A DNA stretch of 64,000 nucleotides, taken from Oceaniglobus roseus. GTDB lineage: Bacteria; Pseudomonadota; Alphaproteobacteria; Rhodobacterales; Rhodobacteraceae. This document shows positions 52,307 through 61,735 of the stretch, one piece after another. Each line of letters starts with the position of its first letter. The first letter of the stretch is position 1. Below the pieces are notes generated by a model. It had not been told where the DNA came from. It did no database searches and saw nothing but the letters and a program-made list of their open reading frames with translations. Both the position numbers and the translations under genes were made by a program. The DNA lies in assembly GCF_002869745.1 (NCBI RefSeq), contig NZ_PNOS01000001.1, positions 62,001 to 126,000 of the forward strand, read 5' to 3'.

Positions 52307-52553
52307 GCAGGGGGTCGAGCTTGCCTGCCCGCTCCAGCGCGTAGAGGTCGTCGCAGCCGCCGACGTGCTTTCCGTCGATGAAGATCTGCGGCACCGTGTG
52401 GCGGCCGTTGGCGCGGGCCTTCATCTTCTGGCGCTGGTTGGCATCGCGCGAAACGTCGATCTCGGCGAAGCCCGCGCCCTTCTCGGTCAGAAGCCGCTTG
52501 GCGGCATGGCAGAACCCGCAGAGCGGCGTGGTGTAGATTTCGATGGTCGCCAT
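52296..52553 (-). CDS. grxC: glutaredoxin 3
   Basis: 85 residues, thioredoxin fold. The active site is CGFC instead of the common CPYC, followed by the glutathione-binding TVPQIFIDGKHVGGCDDL. The Pro-to-Gly change in the active site should raise flexibility and alter redox potential. ATG at 52553. Next to comF and overlapping the MarR gene. Confidence 0.95.
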   Translation of the reverse strand: MATIEIYTTPLCGFCHAAKRLLTEKGAGFAEIDVSRDANQRQKMKARANGRHTVPQIFIDGKHVGGCDDLYALERAGKLDPLLAA

Positions 52554-52589
52554 GGCGGCACACTCCGGTCAGTGGGGGATGCCGTGAAT

Positions 52590-53315
52590 CTAGGGTGTCT
52601 TGACCACCCGCGCCAGTGCAAGGACGCGCACCTCCTGCGCGCCGGCGGCAAGACAGGCCTCGGCGCAGGCGGCGAGGGTGGCGCCGGTGGTCATCACGTC
52701 GTCCACCAGCAGCACCGGGCGGCCCTTCAGCAGCGCGCCATGGCGGGGATGCGGGCGGATCGCGCGGGCGAGATTGGCGAATCGCGCCTCGAGCGACAGG
52801 CCGTCCTGCACGGGCGTGCGGCGGGGCCGCTGCAGGGCGCGGGGGCTGGCCTGCAGGCCGGTGACGCGGGCCAGAGCGAGGGACAGGACCGCGGCCTGGT
52901 TGTAGCGGCGTTTCAGCAGGCGCAGCCAGTGCGAGGGCACCGGCACGATCAGCTGGCCCGGCCGCAGCAGCGGTGCGGCGGCGCGGGCCATCCAGGCGGC
53001 GGCGGGCGGCGCGATGTCCAGACGGTCGCCGTGCTTCAGCGCCAGCACGAGGCGGCGTGCGCCGTCGCGGTAGTCCAGCGCGGCGCGGCCCTGCACCCAG
53101 GGGCGGGCGATGGTCATGCAGTCGTCGCAGTGTTCGGCGCGCCCCGTCTCCTCCCCCATCAGGGGCGTGCCGCAGAGGTCGCAGACAAGACCCGAGAGGA
53201 AGGGCGTGTCGCGCCAGCAGGCACCGCAGAGGCCATGCTCCTGCTCGACCAGCGTGTCGCAGAGGACGCACTGGTGCGGATAGATCAGGGTCATCGCGGA
53301 TTGCATTGCCGACAC
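52590..53315 (-). CDS. comF: ComF-family phosphoribosyltransferase-like protein
   Basis: 241 residues: an N-terminal zinc-ribbon with CVLC, CGAC, CDLC and CDDC pairs, then the phosphoribosyltransferase region with RRYNQAAVL and the PRPP loop VLLVDDVMTTGATL. GTG at 53315 has AGG upstream; ATGs at 53306 and 53294 are alternatives. Linked to DNA uptake in naturally competent bacteria, but also present widely without competence. Confidence 0.92.
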   Translation of the reverse strand: MSAMQSAMTLIYPHQCVLCDTLVEQEHGLCGACWRDTPFLSGLVCDLCGTPLMGEETGRAEHCDDCMTIARPWVQGRAALDYRDGARRLVLALKHGDRLDIAPPAAAWMARAAAPLLRPGQLIVPVPSHWLRLLKRRYNQAAVLSLALARVTGLQASPRALQRPRRTPVQDGLSLEARFANLARAIRPHPRHGALLKGRPVLLVDDVMTTGATLAACAEACLAAGAQEVRVLALARVVKTP

Positions 53316-53334
53316 TGCTGCCTACCTTCCCTCC

Positions 53335-54171
53335 ATGGCTCCCGAAACTCCTCCGCTTCTGACCGACCGCGCCGCGCTGGCGCGGCAACGCGCCCGCGCC
53401 GACCTTGCCGCCGCATCCTTCCTGCACGACGAGGCCGCGGCGCAGGTTCAGGAGAGACTGGAAGAGGTTAACAGAACGTTTACCGCACCGGCGATCGTGA
53501 CCGGGCATCCCGCGCTCTGGGCGCCGCTTCTGCCCGGCGCCAAGGTGGTTGCGGACGAGGCCGTGCTGGATCTGGCTCCGGGCGCGCACGACCTGGTGGT
53601 GCACGCCATGGCACTGCACTGGGCCGACGACCCGGTGGGCCAGCTGGTGCAGGCGCGCCGGGCGCTGAGGCCCGACGGGCTGTTCCTGGCGGTCTTCCCC
53701 GCGGGCCAGACCCTGCACGAGCTGCGCGCGGTGCTGGCCGCGGCCGAGGCGGAGGTCAGCGGCGGGCTGTCGCCGCGGGTGGTGCCGACGGGGGACATCC
53801 GCGACCTCGGCGGGCTGTTGCAGCGGGCGGGCTTCGCGCTGCCGGTGGCGGACGTGGCGCCGCTGGCCGTGACCTATGCCGATGCGCTGGCCCTGATGCG
53901 CGACCTGCGCGCCATGGGCGAGACCAACGCCATGGCGGCACGGCGGCGCAACTTCACCCGCCGGGCCCTCGTGGCGCGGGCGTCAACCCTTTATGCCGAG
54001 GCGTTTCCGGCCGACGGCGGGCGGATCCGCGCGACCTTCGAGCTGGTGTTCCTCACCGGCTGGGCGCCCGACGAAAGCCAGCAGAAGCCGCTGCGCCCCG
54101 GTTCGGCCAGGGCGCGGCTGGCCGAGGCGCTGGGGGTGCCGGAGCGGCCCGTGGCACCGCGCCGCGATTGA
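53335..54171 (+). CDS. SAM-dependent methyltransferase (BioC / NDUFAF5-like)
   Basis: 278 residues. The glycine-rich SAM loop is replaced by a weak form (ADEAVLDLAPGAHDLVV), but VVHAMALHWADDPVGQLVQA and LFLAVFPAGQTLHELR are typical of the BioC/NDUFAF5 group. ATG at 53335 lacks a ribosome site and lies only 19 bases from the divergent comF start, so the mRNA may be nearly leaderless. A function in complex I assembly is known for the eukaryotic relative; in bacteria it is not proven. Confidence 0.85.
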   Translation: MAPETPPLLTDRAALARQRARADLAAASFLHDEAAAQVQERLEEVNRTFTAPAIVTGHPALWAPLLPGAKVVADEAVLDLAPGAHDLVVHAMALHWADDPVGQLVQARRALRPDGLFLAVFPAGQTLHELRAVLAAAEAEVSGGLSPRVVPTGDIRDLGGLLQRAGFALPVADVAPLAVTYADALALMRDLRAMGETNAMAARRRNFTRRALVARASTLYAEAFPADGGRIRATFELVFLTGWAPDESQQKPLRPGSARARLAEALGVPERPVAPRRD

Positions 54172-54234
54172 CGGCAGGACAAAAGCGTTTATTTCCCTCC
54201 CATCACGCAATTCAAGAAATCGGGATGACGACCC

Positions 54235-55326
54235 ATGCTGGATGCCAAATCCCCGGACGGCACGCCCATGTTCACGGCCGAAAAGGCGGTTTGCCCCGTT
54301 CACGCTCCGAAGGATCACCCGAAGATCCCGCCGGCCAAGGTCGGCATCCTGCTGGCCAACCTCGGCACGCCCGACGGTTACGACTACTGGTCGATGCGCC
54401 GGTATCTGAACGAGTTCCTGTCGGACCGCCGCGTCATCGACTACTCGCCCTGGATCTGGCAGCCGCTGTTGCAGCTTGTGATCCTGACCAAGCGGCCGTT
54501 CTCGTCCGGCGCGAACTACAAGTCGATCTGGAATCACGAGCTGAACGAAAGCCCGCTGGCCACGATCACGAAAAGCCAGACGGCGAAGATCGCCGAGACG
54601 ATGAAGGCGCGTTATGGCGACGACGTGGTGGTCGACTACTGCATGCGCTACGGCAATCCCTCGACCAGGGCGAAGGTGCGGGCGCTGATCGAGGCGGGGT
54701 GCCAGAAGATCCTGTTCTTCCCGCTCTACCCGCAATACGCCGGCGCCACCTCGGCCACGGCCTGCGACCAGTTCTTCCGGGTGCTGACCGAGGAGAAGTG
54801 GCAGCCGCCGGTCCGCACCGTCCCCGCCTATTTCGACGATCCGGTCTATATCGACGCGCTGGCGCAGTCGGTCGAGCGGGCCTATGCCGGGCTCGACCAC
54901 GAACCCGATCTTCTGATCACCTCCTACCACGGCGTGCCGCAGCGCTATCTGATGGAGGGCGACCCGTACCACTGCCAGTGCCAGAAGACGACGCGGCTCC
55001 TGAAGGAGCGGCTGGGCTGGGCGGACGACAGGATCATGACCACTTTCCAGTCGCGCTTCGGTCCCGAGGAGTGGTTGCAGCCCTATACCGTGGAAGAGGT
55101 GAAGCGGCAGGCGGAGGCCGGGAAAAAGAAGATCGCGGTGATCGCGCCCGCCTTCTCGGCCGACTGCATCGAGACCCTCGAGGAGATCAACGAGGAGATT
55201 CGCGAGAGCTTCGAGGAAGGCGGCGGCGAGCGGTTCACCTACATCCCCTGCCTGAACGACGACGACGCCCATATCGCGGCGCTGAGCCGGGTGATCGAGC
55301 GGAACCTGAAGGGCTGGCTGGACTGA
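54235..55326 (+). CDS. hemH: ferrochelatase
   Basis: 363 residues; inserts iron into protoporphyrin IX, the last step of haem synthesis. VGILLANLGTPDGYDYWSMRRYL begins the fold (about residue 36); the metal-site histidine is in TSYHGVPQRY and the acidic face in FSADCIETLEE. An N-terminal extension of about 30 residues is present. The HCQCQKT segment holds two cysteines, and with others could bind an iron-sulfur cluster as in some bacterial ferrochelatases; that is inference. Supplies haem for the c-type cytochromes. Confidence 0.97.
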   Translation: MLDAKSPDGTPMFTAEKAVCPVHAPKDHPKIPPAKVGILLANLGTPDGYDYWSMRRYLNEFLSDRRVIDYSPWIWQPLLQLVILTKRPFSSGANYKSIWNHELNESPLATITKSQTAKIAETMKARYGDDVVVDYCMRYGNPSTRAKVRALIEAGCQKILFFPLYPQYAGATSATACDQFFRVLTEEKWQPPVRTVPAYFDDPVYIDALAQSVERAYAGLDHEPDLLITSYHGVPQRYLMEGDPYHCQCQKTTRLLKERLGWADDRIMTTFQSRFGPEEWLQPYTVEEVKRQAEAGKKKIAVIAPAFSADCIETLEEINEEIRESFEEGGGERFTYIPCLNDDDAHIAALSRVIERNLKGWLD

Positions 55327-55412
55327 GGTGCCGTCCGGCGGCGCAGGCGCCGTCGCCGGAAAAGGCCTTGGACCGGGACGACACACCGCACGCGGCGGGG
55401 CCTGCAAAAGGT

Positions 55413-55442
55413 GAAGGCGGCAGGATCGCTCCCGCCGCCTTC
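55413..55442. terminator. hairpin between hemH and a small convergent gene
   Basis: GAAGGCGGC (55413-55421) pairs with GCCGCCTTC (55434-55442), with two further GG/CC pairs after a mismatch. Likely two-way terminator; no T-run. Confidence 0.6.
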
Positions 55443-55469
55443 CGTGTCAGCTGAACTGCAATGCAGTGA

Positions 55470-55652
55470 TCAGTCGGCGGCGATGGCCGCAACGACGACC
55501 GCCAGGATCAGCAGCGGAATGATGATCCCGCCGGACGAACCGGGGGTCTCTTCCACGATGACCGCCGGCTCCATGATGGGCTCGGCCAGGCCGCCGGCGA
55601 TGGCGCCGGTGGCAGCGACCGACAGAGCGGCTGCGAGTGCGAGTTTCTTCAT
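55470..55652 (-). CDS. small exported or membrane peptide, unknown function
   Basis: 60 residues. ATG at 55652 has TGGAGGATTACT upstream. A signal-like N-terminus (KLALAAALSVAATGAIAGG), a short acidic middle and a strong hydrophobic C-terminal helix (GGIIIPLLILAVVVAAIAAD) make a tiny two-helix protein. I do not know a function. Short proteins of this layout beside hemH occur in related genomes to my memory. Confidence 0.75.
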   Translation of the reverse strand: MKKLALAAALSVAATGAIAGGLAEPIMEPAVIVEETPGSSGGIIIPLLILAVVVAAIAAD

Positions 55653-55801
55653 AGTAATCCTCCAGTATCGCCTACCGCCGGGGGTTATTGAGGACGGCAA
55701 TAGGCACCCAAGACTGTACCTCGTGCTTTCGTTTAAGCAGCAAAGGGGCGGCGATGCAAACGCCAGATTGGCGCCTAATGCCCCGTTGCCGCGCGATTTC
55801 G

Positions 55802-56407
55802 TCAAATAAGCAACACTTGGGTGCCGACGCTGGTGAGCGAGAACAGCTCGGCGATGTGCTGGTTGTAGAGACCGATGCAGCCGTTGGAGGAACGGCGGCC
55901 GATCTTGCGTGTGTCGTGGGTCCCGTGGATTCGATAATAGGTCCAGCTGAGATAGAGAGCGTGGGTGCCCAGCGGGTTGTCCGGGCCGGGGCCGACGACA
56001 TCGGGCCACTCGGGATTGCGCTCCTTCATCGAGGGGGTCGGCCGCCAGGTCGGGCCGACGACCTTCTGCACAACTTCGGTGCGGCCGCGCCGGGTCAGGT
56101 CCTCGGTCAGCGGCACCGAGGTCGGGTACAGGCGATAGACCGATTCGTCGGCGCTCCAGAAGTGCAGCGCGCGGGAATCGATGTCGACCAGGACCGCGCC
56201 GTTGTTCAGGTTCGAGAAATAGGGCCGCCACTCCAGGGTGCGGAAGCTGGAGGAATTGCGGCGGATGGTGCTGCCTGCCTCGGGCAGGTATTCGGTCGTG
56301 TCGTCCTGCTGGGCGAAGGCCGGGGCGGCGACCAGGCCCGCGGCCGATGCGGCGGCGGTACCGAGGAAGCGGCGACGGTCGAAGGGACGGCTGGTGCGGT
56401 CGGACAT
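55802..56407 (-). CDS. L,D-transpeptidase (YkuD family), Tat-exported
   Basis: 201 residues. ATG at 56407 with GAGG seven bases upstream; the signal peptide carries a twin-arginine motif (RRRFLG). The catalytic part reads YRIHGTHDTRKIGRRSSNGC, with the nucleophile Cys followed by IGLYNQHI. It crosslinks peptidoglycan or attaches proteins to it in the periplasm. Confidence 0.94.
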   Translation of the reverse strand: MSDRTSRPFDRRRFLGTAAASAAGLVAAPAFAQQDDTTEYLPEAGSTIRRNSSSFRTLEWRPYFSNLNNGAVLVDIDSRALHFWSADESVYRLYPTSVPLTEDLTRRGRTEVVQKVVGPTWRPTPSMKERNPEWPDVVGPGPDNPLGTHALYLSWTYYRIHGTHDTRKIGRRSSNGCIGLYNQHIAELFSLTSVGTQVLLI

Positions 56408-56578
56408 TGGCAAACCTCGTTCTCTGGACTGCACGATTTTCGTCCGGTTTACGCTTGCGGCACCGGGGAGGCAATTCAATCAGGCGTTAACACGCCGGCG
56501 TGACCCCGTGAGGATTTGAACCGGCGGGCGATTGCCTATAAGGCAGCGACGCAAAAGTACCTTGAGGTGGTTTCCGTG

Positions 56579-57094
56579 ATGACCCGTCGTTCCGCCATTC
56601 TCCTGTCCACCGCGATGTTCCTGGCGGCCTGCGCCACCGCCGCGCCGCCGGTCCGCCTCGGCAGCGACGGCAAGCCGCTGGCGCAGGTCTATCGGATCTC
56701 TGCCGCGGACACCGCCGCGATCCAGTTCCGCACGCTCGACGGGGTGAACGCTTTGCGCCAGGCGGCGGGGGCGCCGCCCCTGCAGCTGAACGCCCAGCTG
56801 AACGCCGCCGCCGCGACCCATTCCCGCGACATGCACGTGCAGAACCGCCCTTGGCACTTCGGCTCGGACGGCTCCTCTCCGATCGACCGGGTAAGGCGGG
56901 TGGGCTACACCGGGCGGCTTCTGGGCGAGAACATCTCGGAGACCTTCGAGACCGAGCTGGAGACGCTGGCGGCCTGGGCGGCCGACAAGAAGACCCGCGC
57001 GGTGATGGTCGACCCGGAAGCGCGACAAATGGGATTCGCCTGGTTCCAGGAACCGTCGGGCAAGATCTGGTGGACGCTGGTGACGGGCACCTGA
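56579..57094 (+). CDS. CAP-domain (SCP-like) lipoprotein
   Basis: 171 residues. ATG at 56579 after GAGGTGG; a GTG one codon earlier is possible. The lipobox is LAAC near residue 18, so it is lipid-anchored. The CAP fold is seen in NALRQAAGAPPLQLNAQLNAA, ATHSRDM, LLGENISETFE and MGFAWFQEPSGKIWW. Placed between two L,D-transpeptidases, so a cell-wall role is plausible. Confidence 0.9.
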   Translation: MTRRSAILLSTAMFLAACATAAPPVRLGSDGKPLAQVYRISAADTAAIQFRTLDGVNALRQAAGAPPLQLNAQLNAAAATHSRDMHVQNRPWHFGSDGSSPIDRVRRVGYTGRLLGENISETFETELETLAAWAADKKTRAVMVDPEARQMGFAWFQEPSGKIWWTLVTGT

Positions 57095-57109
57095 TCCTTT
57101 CGGATCAGG
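57090..57109. terminator. hairpin containing both convergent stop codons
   Basis: CCTGATCC (57090-57097), loop TTTC, GGATCAGG (57102-57109). The TGA of the CAP gene and the TGA of the lipoprotein transpeptidase are both inside the stem. Confidence 0.6.
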
Positions 57110-57611
57110 GCGTTATCACGATCCGCGTGCCGGTTCGGATCATCGAGTAGATTTCCTCGATCTCATCGTCCGAGACCGAGATGCAGCCCCAGGTCCAGTC
57201 CGGCCTGCGGTTCTTCATGTTGGCATAGAGCGGGCCCTGCCCGTGGATGAAGATGTCGCCCCCCGGCTTCTTGCCCTGGGAGAGCGCATAGGCGACATCC
57301 GCCTCGTTCGGATAGGAAATGCCCAGCGACAGGTGATACTTGCTGTCGGGATTGCGCCGGTCGATGAAATACACGCCCTCGGGCGTCTTGCCGTCGCCTT
57401 CGAATTCCTTGTGCCCCACCGGCGCGAAGCCAAGGTCGAAGCGGTAGGTCTTCAGCACCTTGTCGTTGTGCAGGAGGCGCATGATGCGCTGCCCCTTGTC
57501 CACGTGGACCATCGTCACTTCCGGCCCGCGGTAGGTGCGGAACTTGGAACTGCCGCAGCCGCTGAGAATGGCGAGAATCGCCAATGCGGCGAAGACTTTG
57601 AAGAATCGCAT
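57105..57611 (-). CDS. L,D-transpeptidase lipoprotein (YkuD family)
   Basis: 168 residues. The lipobox LSGC lies at about residue 19. YkuD motif: IFIHGQGP and the nucleophile in WTWGCISVSDDE. It is smaller than and distinct from the Tat-exported paralogue 700 bases away. ATG at 57611. Confidence 0.93.
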   Translation of the reverse strand: MRFFKVFAALAILAILSGCGSSKFRTYRGPEVTMVHVDKGQRIMRLLHNDKVLKTYRFDLGFAPVGHKEFEGDGKTPEGVYFIDRRNPDSKYHLSLGISYPNEADVAYALSQGKKPGGDIFIHGQGPLYANMKNRRPDWTWGCISVSDDEIEEIYSMIRTGTRIVITP

Positions 57612-57694
57612 GGTGGTGTCCGCTGCCCCGGTATTTTTTTCGTGTTTATAGCGAAAACAGGGCCGACCCGGAACCGCAATTCACGAGGACGCGA

Positions 57695-58486
57695 TCACGG
57701 TTCCGCGTCCCTGTGGCGACTCTGCTCCAGCCTCCGCTCGATGGCGGCGAGGCGGGCAAGCACCTCGTCGCGGTAGGTGCCTGTGACGGCGTCCGATTCG
57801 GAATTGTGGGCGTCCTGCATCGAGTTGACGATCAGGCCGACCAGCAGGTTGACCACCGCGAAGGTCGTGACGACGATGAACGGCACGAAGAACGCCCAGG
57901 CATAGGGATAGACCTCCATCACCGGCCGGACGATGCCCATGGACCAGGATTCGAGCGTCATGATCTGGAACAGCGAATAGGCCGAGCGCCCGAGATCGCC
58001 GAACCATTCGGGGAAGGACTGGGCGAAGAGCGTCGTCGCCATGACCGCGCCGATGTAGAAGATCAGCGCCATCAGCACGAAGACCGAGGCCATGCCGGGC
58101 AGCGCGGTGATGAACCCCTCGACCACCCGGCGCAGCGACGGCGCGACCGAGAGCACGCGGAACAGCCGCAGGATGCGCAGGGCACGCAGCACGCTGAGGG
58201 TCTGCGCACCGGGGACGAGCGAGACGCCGACGATCACCGAATCGAACAGGTTCCAGCCGTTGCGGAAGAACCGCGCCCCTTGCGCGAAGAGCTTCAGCGC
58301 CAGTTCGATCACGAAGATCACGAGACAGAGCGAATCGAGTACCGGGATCAGCGGTCCGGTCCGGTCCATCACCACGTCCGAAGTCTCGAGCCCCAGCAGG
58401 GCGGCGTTCAGCAGGATCACGGCGAGGATCGTGTTGGTGAAGGCGGGGCCTTCGATCCAGCGGGCAAGCCGTTGGCGCAGGGTCAT
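57695..58486 (-). CDS. NaChBac-type voltage-gated sodium channel
   Basis: 263 residues, single-domain six-helix channel. S4 voltage sensor: LRALRILRLFRVL, with arginines every third residue. The selectivity filter TLESWSM (Glu179 key residue) is the bacterial sodium-channel hallmark, followed by GIVRP. The C-terminal ARLAAIERRLEQS coiled coil fits tetramer formation. ATG at 58486 is chosen because it starts directly before S1; the frame continues upstream without homology. A sodium channel suggests a marine or saline habitat. Confidence 0.95.
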   Translation of the reverse strand: MTLRQRLARWIEGPAFTNTILAVILLNAALLGLETSDVVMDRTGPLIPVLDSLCLVIFVIELALKLFAQGARFFRNGWNLFDSVIVGVSLVPGAQTLSVLRALRILRLFRVLSVAPSLRRVVEGFITALPGMASVFVLMALIFYIGAVMATTLFAQSFPEWFGDLGRSAYSLFQIMTLESWSMGIVRPVMEVYPYAWAFFVPFIVVTTFAVVNLLVGLIVNSMQDAHNSESDAVTGTYRDEVLARLAAIERRLEQSRHRDAEP

Positions 58487-58499
58487 GTCGTCTCCATCG

Positions 58500-59729
58500 T
58501 TACCGCTGCGGCATATGGGCAAGCCGGAAGGCGGCCACAAGCTCCACGTGGGGCGACCAGCGGAACTGGTCGACGACGGTGACGGGGCCGAGGGTGTACC
58601 CGGCCGCCAGCAGGATCCGCGCATCGCGGGCGAAGGTCACGGGATTGCAGGAGACGGCGGCGATGGTGGGGACAGCGGCGCGGGCCAGCTCCTGCACCTG
58701 CGCCTCGGCCCCGGCGCGGGGCGGGTCGATCACGGCGGCGGCGAAGCGGGACAGCTCGTCGGGCAGGAGGGGACGGCGGAACAGGTCGCGCGGCTCGGTC
58801 GTGACGGATTTCAGGCCGGTGGCGGTGCGCCAGCCGCGATCCAGCGCGTCCAGCATGGCTCGGTCGCCCTCGACGGCATGGACCTCGGCCGATTCGGCGA
58901 GGGGCAGTGCGAAGGTGCCGGAGCCCGCGAAGAGGTCGATCACGGTCTTCGCCGGGCCGACCATCCGGCGCACGGCGTCGGTCAGAGCCGCCTGCCCCTC
59001 CGCCGTCGCCTGCAGGAAGGCGCCGGGCGGCGGGGCGACGCGGGCGACGCCGAAGCCTTGCACCGGCGGACGGGCCCCGGCGATCAGCTCGCCCTCCCAG
59101 CTCAGGCGGGCCAGGTCGTGCTGTCCCGCGATCTGCGCCAGTTCCATCCGCATCTGGGCGTCCAGCGGCTTGCCCCCGGTGACGGCGACGTCCAGCCCGG
59201 TGTCCGAGCGGGTGAGCGTCAGCGCCATCTCGCCCTTGCGCGAGGCCCCGGCGAGGGTCAGCGCATGGCAGGCGGGAAGCCCAGCCAGCAGGTCGGGGTG
59301 CAGCAGCGTGCAGCCCGGAATCTCGGTGATCGTGCCCGAGGCGCGGCCGTGGAAGCCGACGAGCGTGCCCTTCTTCGTCCGCCGACCCGACAGCGTGGCG
59401 CGGCGGCGGCTGTTCCGGGTCGAGGTCAGCGGCGCGCCGACCTCCGCCTCGATTCCTTGCGCGGCCAGTGCCGTCTGCACCACCTCGCGCTTCCATCCTG
59501 CCACGAAGGCGTCGGAGGCGTGTTGCAGCGCGCAGCCGCCGCAGGCGCCGTAATGGCGGCAGGGCGGCGCGACCCGCTCGGGCGAGGGCGTGAGGATCCG
59601 GGGCGCGGCGATGCGCCCTTTGGCCACCTCGCCCTCGATCACCTCGCCCGGCAGGGTGCGGGCGGCGTAGACGGGGCCCGGCGCGATGCCGTCGCCAAGG
59701 TGGCCGAGACGTTCGATGGTATGGGTCAT
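58500..59729 (-). CDS. class I SAM-dependent RNA uracil-5-methyltransferase (RlmD/TrmA-like)
   Basis: 409 residues. TRAM-like N-terminus, iron-sulfur cysteines in CRHYGACGGCALQH and PGCTLLH, SAM loop VIDLFAGSGTFALPLA, and the catalytic IDPPRAGAEAQ with SCNPVTFARD. It methylates uracil in rRNA or tRNA; the exact target cannot be read by eye. ATG at 59729. Confidence 0.93.
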   Translation of the reverse strand: MTHTIERLGHLGDGIAPGPVYAARTLPGEVIEGEVAKGRIAAPRILTPSPERVAPPCRHYGACGGCALQHASDAFVAGWKREVVQTALAAQGIEAEVGAPLTSTRNSRRRATLSGRRTKKGTLVGFHGRASGTITEIPGCTLLHPDLLAGLPACHALTLAGASRKGEMALTLTRSDTGLDVAVTGGKPLDAQMRMELAQIAGQHDLARLSWEGELIAGARPPVQGFGVARVAPPPGAFLQATAEGQAALTDAVRRMVGPAKTVIDLFAGSGTFALPLAESAEVHAVEGDRAMLDALDRGWRTATGLKSVTTEPRDLFRRPLLPDELSRFAAAVIDPPRAGAEAQVQELARAAVPTIAAVSCNPVTFARDARILLAAGYTLGPVTVVDQFRWSPHVELVAAFRLAHMPQR

Positions 59730-59776
59730 GGCGGCGGATTAGGGCCTGTCGCAGCCGGGAGCAATGGGGCGCGCGC

Positions 59777-61609
<1,833 letters not shown>

Positions 61610-61735
61610 TGCGGCACTCACTCTGCGGTGTCTGTCGTCGGGATCCCGCCGGGTGGGCGCGTCCGGACCGCGGCCTTGCGCGGTCCTCTTGTCGTACGAT
61701 CTAAGCGCGGTTTTCCGTCCGGCAACAGGCTGGAT

